From: Pantoea sp. GD03673
GTDB lineage: Bacteria > Pseudomonadota > Gammaproteobacteria > Enterobacterales > Enterobacteriaceae
Length of the DNA: 45,899 nucleotides
Direction: 5' to 3'
NCBI RefSeq assembly: GCF_029844725.1
Contig: NZ_JAOCKJ010000016.1
Span: forward strand, 1 to 45,899
A program made the position numbers and the translations under genes. Of the stretch, positions 16,959 through 24,690 are shown one piece after another; within the stretch, counting starts at the first letter, position 1; each line of letters starts with the position of its first letter. The notes under the pieces were generated by a model that saw nothing but the letters and a program-made list of their open reading frames with translations, made no database searches and had not been told where the DNA came from.

Positions 16959-17561
16959 TCACTGCTCCATCGTTAGTTCATATTTTTCTGCCGTCAGCAC
17001 ATAAAACCCGGAAGGCCCATCAATAGCCATCTGCCATCCACAGCGGTTAAGAAGCGTTGCCAGCCCCTGCACGCGCCCGGTCAGTCGCGCCATCACCGGT
17101 GTGAGCTGCTGGCCGTCATCGTCAAACGCAGCATCCAGGCTGCTCCGGGACAGATAAATTCCGTTTACGCCAGCGTTCAGGACAGCGGCATGTCTTCCCG
17201 ACCACTCCCGATCGCTGAGCAACCGGTAAGCCCAGTGCATATCCTTCGCGGTTTCCAGGGCATATGTCAGCCGGAACAGGTCATTCTGCTGGGACAGCTC
17301 GCCTGTGCAGGAGCGCCAGAGATAGTCGAGCTTGCCGGCAAGCTTTGCGGCAACGCCATATTGGCGCCCCTGTTTTAGCAGCCACTCAATGTCGGGAGCC
17401 ACCTCACGGGAAAAGCGACGCTGTTTCAGGGCGGTCGCCAGCCAGCGTGTCAGAAAGAGATTTTCCTGAGTAGCGGAACAAACGGTACCGTCCTGACGTG
17501 CAAGTGCAAGGGCTGCCAGAGCGCACCAGGCCAGATGACCGGATTTTTGTGTGAGCGTCAC
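16959..17561 (-). CDS. DUF2913 family protein
   Basis: 200 residues beginning TLTQKSGHLAWCALAALALARQDG, with FLTRWLATALKQRRF and EWLLKQGRQYGVAAKL, all characteristic of the DUF2913 family of enterobacterial plasmids and genomic islands. The function of the family is unknown; no catalytic motif or membrane segment is obvious. It starts with GTG at 17561, 9 nt after a strong AGGAGGA site. It faces the Rpn gene tail to tail with a 59-bp gap. Confidence 0.8.
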   Translation of the reverse strand: MTLTQKSGHLAWCALAALALARQDGTVCSATQENLFLTRWLATALKQRRFSREVAPDIEWLLKQGRQYGVAAKLAGKLDYLWRSCTGELSQQNDLFRLTYALETAKDMHWAYRLLSDREWSGRHAAVLNAGVNGIYLSRSSLDAAFDDDGQQLTPVMARLTGRVQGLATLLNRCGWQMAIDGPSGFYVLTAEKYELTMEQ

Positions 17562-17825
17562 TGCAGTCTGTCCTCCTGATAAATCATATTTGCCATTCTA
17601 ACCGTGCTTATCTACGCAATAAATCATGTACGGTAAATTTACTCAGTGACCGACAAACTAATAAAGATTGTGCTCTGTATGACGTGCAGCAGCATGAAGG
17701 CGCCAGAGGATTTCCCGAACAGGGTACACTCGTCAGACGGCGTCGATCATGTCATTTATAAGCTTTACTAATGAGCTAAGTCCCCGAAGGCCTGAAGCAA
17801 TATTGACTGGCAGGAGTATTAAGCT

Positions 17826-18011
17826 ATGAGCAAACATCGTGGTGGTAAAGGTAATTCCGCCCAAGACGCAGTACGCGCATCTGAGGTCGGCAGAAAAGGC
17901 GGGAAGGTCAGCGGCGGTAACTGCAGAAATAAGCCTGACAGAGCAGTTGATACCGGTCTTCAAGGTGGCTTACTCAGCCGCCGTGGTAAAGCGCAGGAAA
18001 CCAGTGTTTAA
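17826..18011 (+). CDS. YciG/con-10-like small stress protein
   Basis: 61 residues, very basic and glycine-rich. The first half, HRGGKGNSAQD...RASEVGRKGGKVSGGN, matches YciG (HRGGSGNFAED...ASEAGRKGGQHSGGN) and the KGG repeat of con-10 proteins. The second repeat has decayed (RAVDTGLQGG in place of RASEAGKKGG), so the C terminus may be divergent or shifted. YciG-type proteins are RpoS-controlled in E. coli and their molecular role is unclear. AGGAG lies 9 nt before the ATG. Confidence 0.7.
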   Translation: MSKHRGGKGNSAQDAVRASEVGRKGGKVSGGNCRNKPDRAVDTGLQGGLLSRRGKAQETSV

Positions 18012-18669
18012 ACCCGTCATTCTTGAATAGCAAATAAATCAATTCAGGGATGCGCTGTACGATATTTAGCATGGTGGAATCTCCATTTCTTTTCTTTCGT
18101 GATTTCCCGGCATCCTCTGCCGGAACCACATCCTGAACAGCTGTTTCAGATCACTGGCCCACCAAATGGGCTATTGCGTTTGAAATTACCCTATGAGGAT
18201 GAGCAGAGTCTGCCTGACATCAGCTTCCCCAATGATATCCAGGAGTGCAAAATGCAAAACATTAGAATGCTGTGGTCGCAGAGCAGACAATATGAACAGA
18301 GTCTCTGGTCTGCTATGACTAAGAAACGGACGCTGGCTATGAAAAGATGTACGGGGCTGAAGCACTCAGAAATAGCGTGACCGGGGCGTGGAGGTATATT
18401 CCTGGCATGTCTGTATTCACCCTGGTGAAAATGCCGCCTTCATACCTGGTTGCTTTCAGATCGCCTGCCTCAGGCTCTGTCAGCGAATACCACAACCGCC
18501 CTGCTTCGCGCAAATTAGCTCACGACGTTGTCAGCAACTTCTGTTGATGACTTAGAGGCTCCTGACTATCACCGCTGCTGCTGAAAAGAATCTCAGCTGA
18601 CGACAACCTCACCCTGGGGAGCAGTCTGTCAGGCTTTAAGACCTAAAGCCTGACATGCGTGGCGCAAAA
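18012..18669. other. Intergenic stretch before the thiol-stress cluster
   Basis: No supported gene. A GTG-started frame at 18099-18380 has no recognisable motif and no good ribosome site. The right end holds the hairpin at 18627-18655. Confidence 0.4.
18627..18655 (-). terminator. Hairpin after the leftward SDR gene
   Basis: Perfect 12-bp stem TGTCAGGCTTTA / TAAAGCCTGACA with a 5-nt loop, 14 bp beyond the SDR stop. There is no T tract on the minus strand. It marks the left edge of the thiol-stress cluster. Confidence 0.5.
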
Positions 18670-19443
18670 TTAACGACGTACGGCCATAATACCTGCATCC
18701 ACGTCCCAGATAGCACCGGTCACCCAGGCTGCCTTGTCCGACAGCAGGAACAGGATAGTATTTGCCACATCTTCAGGTTTGCCGACGCGGCCCAGCGGAT
18801 GGAAATCACTCATCGCTTTCATTGCTTCAGCAATATCTTCTTTTGCCATAAATCCTTCGTAGATTGGCGTCTGCACAATACCCGGAGAAACGGCATTCAC
18901 ACGGATACCCGCGCTGGCCAGTTCAATCGCCAGGTTGCGCGTCAGCGCATGCAGACCGGCTTTTGCCATTGAGTAGGCAGAAGCCGGAGAATCACCCAGC
19001 GCAGCCTGCGCGCCAATTGAGCCGACGTTCACAATGGCACCTTCGCGTTTGTCGGCCAGCATGTTCTTCACCACGTCCTGCGTGATAAAGAAAGTGGCGC
19101 GGTTCAGCGACAGGTAGCTATCGTAGTCTGCGGCATTGTGCTCGGTAAAACTTTTCGGAATAAAGATACCCGCGGCATTTACCATCAGGCTGATGTCGCG
19201 ATGATGCGCATTGATTTCCTGACGAATGGCATTCATCCCTTCTTCTGTCATCAGGTTTGCCGTAATGACAGACACCGGGCCGAGCGGGCTCAGTTCTTTC
19301 TGAACGGCGTCAGCTTTATCTTTTCTGCTGCCCGTCAGGACCACGCTGCCGCCTGCTTTCAGCACCATACGCGCCGTTTCAAGACCCATACCACTGGTGC
19401 CGCCTACGACCAGAAGCTTTTTACCATTAAAAAAATCGCTCAT
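18670..19443 (-). CDS. Short-chain dehydrogenase/reductase (alt cluster)
   Basis: 257 residues, classical SDR. The NAD(P) site reads [12 protein letters not shown] (residues 12-23), followed by NAAG, the catalytic Ser region VGSIGA and YSMAKAG with the catalytic Tyr and Lys. A Gly in GGT replaces the usual first TGG arrangement, still within the family range. The substrate is not evident; in this setting an aldehyde or ketone formed from organosulfur breakdown is plausible (inference). It is the last gene of the leftward operon OYE-DsbA-SDR. GGAG lies 6 nt before its ATG. Confidence 0.88.
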   Translation of the reverse strand: MSDFFNGKKLLVVGGTSGMGLETARMVLKAGGSVVLTGSRKDKADAVQKELSPLGPVSVITANLMTEEGMNAIRQEINAHHRDISLMVNAAGIFIPKSFTEHNAADYDSYLSLNRATFFITQDVVKNMLADKREGAIVNVGSIGAQAALGDSPASAYSMAKAGLHALTRNLAIELASAGIRVNAVSPGIVQTPIYEGFMAKEDIAEAMKAMSDFHPLGRVGKPEDVANTILFLLSDKAAWVTGAIWDVDAGIMAVRR

Positions 19444-19507
19444 ATGTGACTCCGTTATTTACAGGTAGTGTTCGCCGGCACGTAAACGGCCGGCAGGTGT
19501 CGGGTAA

Positions 19508-20209
19508 TCAGATGCTGCAGCCGTCGGCGCCACAGGCCTGACCTGCAGTCACGGTCATTTCTTCCTGCTTTTCATCCCAGACCTGTCGCAGGGCACTCAG
19601 GAAATTTTCCGATGCCTGAGCGCCGCTTATGGCGTATTTCTGATTCAGCAGAAAAAGAGGCACGCCACTCACACCAATCGATCGGGCAGTGCTCTCATCT
19701 TCCGTTACCGAAGCACGAAGCGACGGGTCATTCAGCGCCTCAGCAGCGGCTTCTGCTGCCATGCCTGATTCGGCGGCCAGCTTTATCAGCTCATCGCGAT
19801 CAAAGAGGGAGCGCCCTTCGGTGGTACCCGCAAGATAGAATCGTTCAGTCATCACCTCCCCCAGTCCAGCCAGTCGTGCAGCAGCCAGCAGGGTCAGCGC
19901 ATCTTCGGTATCCCCGAAAAGCATGGTGTCAAAGTTGTACCGCAGTCCCTCTGACTTCGCGGCCGTATCGACCTGATTCATCATCAGCTCAGCGTTGCTC
20001 TGACCGCCGAGCTTTTTGTAGAGCGCATCGCGGAAAGGCATGGCCGGCATGCCTTCGGCAATCCGGAAGCTGTGCTGGCGGATGACCACGCTGTCGCGGT
20101 GTTCAAACGCTGCGAGGCCTTTCTCAAAGCGTTTTTTGGCGATCCAGCACCAGGGACAGACCAGATCGGACCAGATATCTATGGTTATGACGGGCTTAAG
20201 GGTTTGCAT
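19508..20209 (-). CDS. DsbA/FrnE-family thiol oxidoreductase (alt cluster)
   Basis: 233 residues, without a signal peptide, so cytoplasmic like FrnE and 2-hydroxychromene-2-carboxylate isomerase relatives rather than periplasmic DsbA. The thioredoxin-fold active site CPWC is at 18-21, and the cis-Pro loop reads GVSGVPLFLL. The C terminus has an extra GQACGADGCSI with two more cysteines, as in many FrnE proteins. It would reduce or isomerise disulfides and mixed disulfides. Second gene of the leftward operon; AGGAG lies 6 nt before the ATG. Confidence 0.88.
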   Translation of the reverse strand: MQTLKPVITIDIWSDLVCPWCWIAKKRFEKGLAAFEHRDSVVIRQHSFRIAEGMPAMPFRDALYKKLGGQSNAELMMNQVDTAAKSEGLRYNFDTMLFGDTEDALTLLAAARLAGLGEVMTERFYLAGTTEGRSLFDRDELIKLAAESGMAAEAAAEALNDPSLRASVTEDESTARSIGVSGVPLFLLNQKYAISGAQASENFLSALRQVWDEKQEEMTVTAGQACGADGCSI

Positions 20210-20262
20210 TGCTTACTCCTGAATTTCTGCTGTTCGTGTGACGACTGAAGACTGCCGGAGTC

Positions 20263-21378
20263 TTAGCGTTTCTGTTCATCCTGCCAAGCCGGATAGTCGG
20301 TGTATCCCTTTTCAGGATTGCCACTGACGCCGTAATAGGTACTGCGATCGCTTTCAGCCAGCGGCCAGTCGTTCTGCATTCTTTCGACAAGGTCAGGGTT
20401 TGCGATGTAGGGCACGCCAAATGCCACCAGGTCCAGTTCCTCAGCTTCGAGAGCGGCGCTGGCAATGTCCCGTGTAAAGCCGCCGGCGCCGATAAGCGTG
20501 CCGCCAAAAGCCTTACGGAAGAAATTCTTAAAGCCCTTAGGTACAGGTGCATTGATATAAGCCGGCTGGTAGTAAAGGTGAACATAGGCAAGTTCACGTT
20601 CTCCAAGCGTCATCGCCAGAACCGCCCACGTCTCTTCCTCCCCCTCATACGGGGCCAGATCATAAATACGCCCGAACGGGGAAAGCCGCACGCCCGCCTT
20701 CTCGCCGCCAATGGCGGAAGAGACCGCATCAATGGTTTCAATCAGAAAGCGCTGACGGTTTTTAACGGTACCGCCGTAAGCATCGGTGCGGTGGTTCAGC
20801 GCGGTGCTGAGGAACTGGTCAAAGATGAAGCCGTTGGCCGCCATAATTTCGACGCCGTCAAAGCCCGCTTCCATTGCCAGTTCTGCTGACTTAACAAAGT
20901 CAGCCGTAATACGCCTGATTTCAGCGGTTTCCAGTGCTCTTGGCGTGCTGGGGACGACAGGGCCTGGCTCGCCGGATTCTGTCAGGGCAAATACGGTGGT
21001 GTTGGTTGCCGGAATGGTGCCCGATGACACCGGGGCGGCATTACCCTGCTGTAATGAAACATGGGACATGCGGCCGACGTGCCACAGCTGGGCGAAGATA
21101 CGGCCGCCCTTTGCGTGTACCGCATCGGTCACCGTGCGCCAGCCGGCTACGTGCTCACGGGTATAAATGCCCGGCGTGTAGAGATAGCCGCGTGCCTCTT
21201 CTGAAACCGGCAGCCCCTCCGTAATCAGCAGACCTGCGGAGGCCCGCTGCGCGTAGTAACGGGCAACCACCTCTCCGGCAACGTCATTCATGGTACGGGT
21301 GCGGGTCATGGGGGCCATTACGACGCGATTTTTCAGCTCTGTTCCAGCCAGGTTAAAGGGGGTGAATAATTTGCTCAT
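20263..21378 (-). CDS. Old-yellow-enzyme-family alkene reductase, altered active site (alt cluster)
   Basis: 371 residues, an FMN-dependent TIM-barrel enzyme of the NemA/OYE class. Seen are VVMAPMTRTR with the flavin-tuning Thr, FAQLWHVGRMSH, FDQFLSTALNHRTDAYGG and the C-terminal GAGGFTRD. The usual substrate-binding pair and proton donor (His...His/Asn and Tyr, as H-S-A-H-G-Y in PETN reductase) reads M179-A-A-N182-G-F184, so the first His and the Tyr are missing. It should still bind FMN and NADPH, but activity toward classical enones may be altered. First gene of its operon; its promoter spacer contains the cluster operator. Confidence 0.88.
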   Translation of the reverse strand: MSKLFTPFNLAGTELKNRVVMAPMTRTRTMNDVAGEVVARYYAQRASAGLLITEGLPVSEEARGYLYTPGIYTREHVAGWRTVTDAVHAKGGRIFAQLWHVGRMSHVSLQQGNAAPVSSGTIPATNTTVFALTESGEPGPVVPSTPRALETAEIRRITADFVKSAELAMEAGFDGVEIMAANGFIFDQFLSTALNHRTDAYGGTVKNRQRFLIETIDAVSSAIGGEKAGVRLSPFGRIYDLAPYEGEEETWAVLAMTLGERELAYVHLYYQPAYINAPVPKGFKNFFRKAFGGTLIGAGGFTRDIASAALEAEELDLVAFGVPYIANPDLVERMQNDWPLAESDRSTYYGVSGNPEKGYTDYPAWQDEQKR

Positions 21379-21469
21379 AGTGCGCCTCTGACGATATCAA
21401 TGATGGCTATAGGGGCCGGGCTTCGGTTTTTTGCTCCGGACGTTCCGGCCTGCCGGGTTTATGTTCGGC

Positions 21470-21516
21470 ACTATACCAACCTACTAGTTGATAGGTCAAC
21501 AGCAATTAATTATACT
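21470..21516. promoter_or_regulatory. Divergent promoters with shared operator (site 1)
   Basis: Operator ACCTACTAGTTGATAGGT at 21479-21496. Rightward promoter: TTGATA (21488-21493), 17 bp, TATACT (21511-21516), driving the thioredoxin gene. Leftward promoter: TTGACC (21499-21494), 18 bp, TATAGT (21475-21470), driving the OYE-DsbA-SDR operon. One bound TetR dimer would cover the rightward -35 and the leftward spacer and -35, shutting both. Confidence 0.75.
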
Positions 21517-21615
21517 GCAGCTTACGGCTACACCAATATTTTCAGCATTAAGGTTTCAGATGGGCGGCAGACACAACAGATGCCCGGCCATTGAACAGAA
21601 ATAGGAGGAGTTAAC

Positions 21616-21945
21616 GTGCGTGAAGTAATAGCTTATAACGAAGATAATTTTCGCGATATTGAACAGTATGAAGGCATTTCTGTCGTGCGCTTTTCGGCGC
21701 CATGGTGTCCGCCCTGCCAGAGCAGTGAGCCATTCTTTAGCGCGTTTACCGACGGCCTGGAAGAAAGTATTCAGGTCGGCAAAGTGAATGTCGATCAGGC
21801 GCCAGTGCTGACGACTAAGTATGAAATATGGGGGCTTCCTTCGGTACTGATTTTCAGGGAAGGCCAGCTGGTACGCCGGATACCTGGCGTTAAATCACCA
21901 GCGTTTTATGCTGCAGCGCTGGAAGAAATAAAAAAAGGGCCTTAA
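21616..21945 (+). CDS. Thioredoxin-family protein, CPPC active site (alt cluster)
   Basis: 109 residues with thioredoxin fold: SAPWCPPC with cysteines 31 and 34, and GLPSVLIF as the cis-Pro loop. CPPC in place of CGPC shifts the redox potential and is seen in some specialised thioredoxins. It is cytoplasmic, having no signal peptide. The start is GTG at 21616, 5 nt after AGGAGGAG. It is a single-gene unit, divergent from the OYE operon under site 1 and closed by the terminator that contains its stop codon. Confidence 0.9.
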   Translation: MREVIAYNEDNFRDIEQYEGISVVRFSAPWCPPCQSSEPFFSAFTDGLEESIQVGKVNVDQAPVLTTKYEIWGLPSVLIFREGQLVRRIPGVKSPAFYAAALEEIKKGP

Positions 21946-21954
21946 GGCCCTTTT
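21933..21954. terminator. Bidirectional terminator
   Basis: AAAAGGGCC-TTAA-GGCCCTTTT-type palindrome overlapping the stop codon of the thioredoxin gene and preceding the convergent AhpD-like gene. It has a GC stem followed by T runs on both strands. Confidence 0.85.
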
Positions 21955-21975
21955 CTGAGGAGGCGGTAATGTTCC

Positions 21976-22314
21976 TTAACCGCGCAGCTGGCTGACTGCA
22001 TCAAGGGTACGGGCTGAATAAACAGCAGCGGCGCCCGCATTCAGATTGATGGCAACGCCCAGCGCTTCGGCAATTTCTTCATCCGTCGCGCCGGCCTTGA
22101 TGGCGGCTTCAGCGTGAAACGCAATGCAGCCGTCGCACCGGGTTGTCACCGCACACGCCAGGGCTATCAGTTCCCGGACCTTTGCACCCAGCAGGTCGGT
22201 TTTATTGCCTGCAGCGCCCAAAGTAACCACGCCTTTCATCGTATCCGGCGCCAGCTTGCCCAGTTCACCGAGGCGCTGCATTAATTCCTGACGGTAATTG
22301 CTCCAGTCATACAT
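21976..22314 (-). CDS. AhpD-like carboxymuconolactone-decarboxylase-family protein (alt cluster)
   Basis: 112 residues, a single CMD domain with the peroxidase-associated motif C60-D-G-C63-I-A-F-H67, as in AhpD-like thiol reductases. It likely works as a small disulfide reductase or alkylhydroperoxidase rather than a lactone decarboxylase, since the CxxCxxxH motif is intact. Its ATG lies 4 nt after the stop of the TetR gene and its ribosome site GAGGAA is inside the end of that gene, so the two are co-translated. Confidence 0.88.
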   Translation of the reverse strand: MYDWSNYRQELMQRLGELGKLAPDTMKGVVTLGAAGNKTDLLGAKVRELIALACAVTTRCDGCIAFHAEAAIKAGATDEEIAEALGVAINLNAGAAAVYSARTLDAVSQLRG

Positions 22315-22318
22315 AACG

Positions 22319-22897
22319 TTATTCCTCAGAGGTGGTGTTTAAGGTAAGAAGGATGTGCCGCAGGCTGGTTTTAAAGACTTCAGACCGGCCAGTCGCTCGG
22401 GCCACCACGCTGGCGCCTTCGCAGAGGTTTATTATCAGCATAGCCACATCGGCGGGCTGCATGGCAGAAACAAACTCACCTGCATCTGTGCCACGCTTAA
22501 CCACGCCAGTCAGCCATGTAATCTGCATATCAAAATACCGGGAGGTCTGTTCAATAACCGCCTCGGGGAGGTTTGCCGTTTCAGCTGAAAGCGCGCAGCA
22601 TAGCGGCAATAGTGATGCCCGGTAGCTCGCCTCAAATAATGCTACATAAGCGGTAATCTGATCTGCCGCTTTGTGATGTACTGCTTCAATCTGATCAAAC
22701 TGGTTAACCGTATCACTGACAGCCTGCTTCACGACCTCCTGACCGAGGATTTCTTTCGTCGGGAAGTGGTGATGTATACTTGCTTTCGTGATACCAATCA
22801 GCTTAGACAGGTCAGCATAACTGAAAGCTGAATAACCCTTTTCCCGCATCAGGTGTTCGGCCTCATTAACCAGCCGTTCACGCGTCATAATCGTCAT
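22319..22897 (-). CDS. altR: TetR-family repressor of the thiol-stress cluster
   Basis: 192 residues. N-terminal helix-turn-helix: EKGYSAFSYADLSKLIGI followed by TKASIHHHFPTKEIL; the C-terminal part is the ligand/dimer domain. Cysteines in LCCALSAE and in INLCEGAS could sense thiol-reactive compounds (inference). The start at 22897 follows AAGGA with 7 nt spacing; a longer frame from 23065 would cross its own promoter and operator. The gene has a promoter (TTGCCA-17-TACAAT) with an operator copy at the transcription start, so it represses itself, and the same palindrome stands before other operons of the cluster. The name follows the repressor of the Pantoea alt cluster. Confidence 0.88.
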   Translation of the reverse strand: MTIMTRERLVNEAEHLMREKGYSAFSYADLSKLIGITKASIHHHFPTKEILGQEVVKQAVSDTVNQFDQIEAVHHKAADQITAYVALFEASYRASLLPLCCALSAETANLPEAVIEQTSRYFDMQITWLTGVVKRGTDAGEFVSAMQPADVAMLIINLCEGASVVARATGRSEVFKTSLRHILLTLNTTSEE

Positions 22898-22910
22898 TAT
22901 TAAATCCTTC

Positions 22911-22956
22911 AATCTACTAGTTGGTAGATTGTATCCTTCATGCCCATTTATGGCAA
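22911..22956 (-). promoter_or_regulatory. altR promoter and operator (site 2)
   Basis: Leftward -35 TTGCCA (22956-22951), 17-bp spacer, -10 TACAAT (22933-22928), followed immediately by the 20-bp operator AATCTACTAGTTGGTAGATT at 22911-22930. The operator overlaps the -10 and start point, the classical layout for autorepression. Confidence 0.75.
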
Positions 22957-22973
22957 GCAGTCGGCGTGTTTCC

Positions 22974-23504
22974 TCAGCTGTTCTGGCGGCGACAATGCGC
23001 AGCGGCTTCCTCTGCACGAAACAGTACTGCGGCAATTTCCCGGGTTGTATCCAGGAGCATCTCACCTTTTCGGTACCGGTCGGTCATGTTTCCCTGCGCA
23101 TCGTTTGCATTACGCGGTCTTTCAATAAACTTACCGAGAAGTTCGAAGTTGCTGTTCAGCACAGCGGCAAAAGGAATGTGAATTTTATCAATGCCAAAGA
23201 AAGCTGAAAATTCATTGCCCGCGTCTTCACGCGTAATCAGGCCCAGAGAAACGTGTGGAGCTGCGCGGGCAACGGCCCTGATGGCTGGCAGGTTTCGGTG
23301 ACAGTCCGGGCACCACATCTCTGCCACGACCAGAATGTTGTAGCCGCCCTGCAAGGCAGACAAACGTTCAGACAGCGTTTTATCCTCTGCCTGTCCTGCC
23401 AGCGCTTCAAAATAACGTAACGCCCCGACATCTTTCTCTGCACCGCCCTGCGTAAAAGGCTCGTAATCCATTGCGTGTGTAAACAGTGCCCTGAAGTTCA
23501 TCAT
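22974..23504 (-). CDS. Thioredoxin-like thiol protein, CPDC (alt cluster)
   Basis: 176 residues of the thioredoxin-like family that begins MxFRxLFTHAMDYxxF, with the active site MWCPDCHRNLP (C65 and C68). WCPDC is typical of a bacillithiol/thioredoxin-like group of unassigned cytoplasmic reductases. The C terminus is helical and ends with AAAHCRRQNS. AGGAG lies 5 nt before the first ATG (a second ATG follows at once). It is divergent from the EamA exporter, with operator site 3 between them. Confidence 0.85.
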   Translation of the reverse strand: MMNFRALFTHAMDYEPFTQGGAEKDVGALRYFEALAGQAEDKTLSERLSALQGGYNILVVAEMWCPDCHRNLPAIRAVARAAPHVSLGLITREDAGNEFSAFFGIDKIHIPFAAVLNSNFELLGKFIERPRNANDAQGNMTDRYRKGEMLLDTTREIAAVLFRAEEAAAHCRRQNS

Positions 23505-23640
23505 TTTTCTCCTGTCTTAAGTTATCCGGTTCCCGGTAGCGAAACCGCTGCGCGAGATCCGCTATTTAATTTCCGTCTCAGGCTTAAATAAGTTACTTCA
23601 GGACTGTCCGGACAGCCAAAACGTTAGCATGAATATTACC

Positions 23641-23660
23641 AATCTACTGGTTGGTAGTGT
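23641..23660. promoter_or_regulatory. Operator copy (site 3)
   Basis: AATCTACTGGTTGGTAGTGT, the least symmetrical of the five copies, lies between the divergent thioredoxin-like gene and the EamA exporter, 26 bp before the exporter start. No clean -35/-10 pair could be assigned here. Confidence 0.65.
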
Positions 23661-23686
23661 ATGTTTTTCTTTTTGGAGTACCCACT

Positions 23687-24550
23687 TTGACCAAAAAATT
23701 TATCGTACTGAAGGTTATTATTGCCATGATTGCCTTTGCGGCCAACTCCGTCATTTGCCGCGTGGCGCTGCGTGGCAACCACATTGATCCGGTGACCTTT
23801 ACCGATCTCAGACTGTTAAGCGGTGCTGTCGTTCTGCTGCCTTTTTTCCTGCTCCGGAAGGACGGAAAAGGCTCACTGTCCCTGAAAAATGGGTTCAGTC
23901 TCGTGGTATATGCCATGTGTTTTGCGATTGCTTATATTCATCTGGATACCGGTGCCGGTGCATTACTGCTGTTTGGTGTTGTCCAGCTGGCCATGGTTAT
24001 TTACGGCCTTTTTCACGGAGACAGGCTTTCCCCGGGAAGAGCCGCAGGCCTTCTTATAGCGTCCTGCGGATTACTGATGCTGCTGTTACCCGGTGCCACA
24101 GCGCCGATGCCGGGCAGTGCGCTGATCATGGCGCTGGCAGGGCTTGCCTGGGCGACCTATACCCTTGCCGGCAAAAAAATGCCTGAAGCCACAGCGTCTA
24201 CTGCCGGTAACTTCCTGATTGCCGCGTCCCTGGCGCTTCTTGTTTCTCCTTTTATCAGCAGCGGTATGCATGCTGACGGCACTGGCATTGTTCTGGCCGT
24301 AATGGCGGGTGCAGTTGCATCAGCCGGCGCCTACGTTCTCTGGTATTCACTTCTGCCGCATCTGGATGCCGTGACCGCGAGTACGGTTCAGCTGAGCGTA
24401 CCCTGTCTCGCCATGCTCGGCGGCGTGTTATTTACCGGTGAATCACTGAGCCTGAAAATGGTTCTGTCTGCGGGGGCCGTGCTCAGCGGGATTGGTATAG
24501 TAATTGGTTTTTCGCGGTCCGAAAGCAGTGGCAGCAGCCCGGCAAAGTAA
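23687..24550 (+). CDS. EamA/DMT-family exporter (alt cluster)
   Basis: About 287 residues with ten hydrophobic segments arranged as two five-helix EamA repeats (AFAANSVICRVALRG at the start of the first; LAWATYTLAGKKMP at the start of the second). Such inner-membrane carriers export amino acids, cysteine-type thiols or metabolites. The likely start is TTG at 23687 (MTKKFIVL), 8 nt after GGAG; an earlier TTG at 23651 falls inside the operator. In this setting export of cysteine derivatives or allyl-thiol products is plausible (inference). Confidence 0.85.
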   Translation: MTKKFIVLKVIIAMIAFAANSVICRVALRGNHIDPVTFTDLRLLSGAVVLLPFFLLRKDGKGSLSLKNGFSLVVYAMCFAIAYIHLDTGAGALLLFGVVQLAMVIYGLFHGDRLSPGRAAGLLIASCGLLMLLLPGATAPMPGSALIMALAGLAWATYTLAGKKMPEATASTAGNFLIAASLALLVSPFISSGMHADGTGIVLAVMAGAVASAGAYVLWYSLLPHLDAVTASTVQLSVPCLAMLGGVLFTGESLSLKMVLSAGAVLSGIGIVIGFSRSESSGSSPAK

Positions 24551-24564
24551 AAGATCAGAAAGAC

Positions 24565-24594
24565 TTGATTTACCAACTAGTAGGTTGGTAATCT
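24565..24594 (+). promoter_or_regulatory. Promoter and operator of the lyase-gor operon (site 4)
   Basis: -35 TTGATT (24565-24570), 18-bp spacer, -10 TAATCT (24589-24594). The operator TACCAACTAGTAGGTTGGTA (24571-24590) fills the spacer, with perfect 7-bp arms. Repressor bound here would exclude RNA polymerase from the lyase and glutathione reductase genes. Confidence 0.75.
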
Positions 24595-24690
24595 CAATCC
24601 GGGTGCTTTGCATTGCCCGGACTCCCTGCAGCTGGTCTGTCTGACGGTCGTCGGGCCGTGATTGTTATTTCGGATATACCGGATATCTTC

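Noticed and set aside
18099..18380. 93-codon GTG-started frame
   Set aside because: No ribosome site, no domain, and composition unlike the neighbouring genes.
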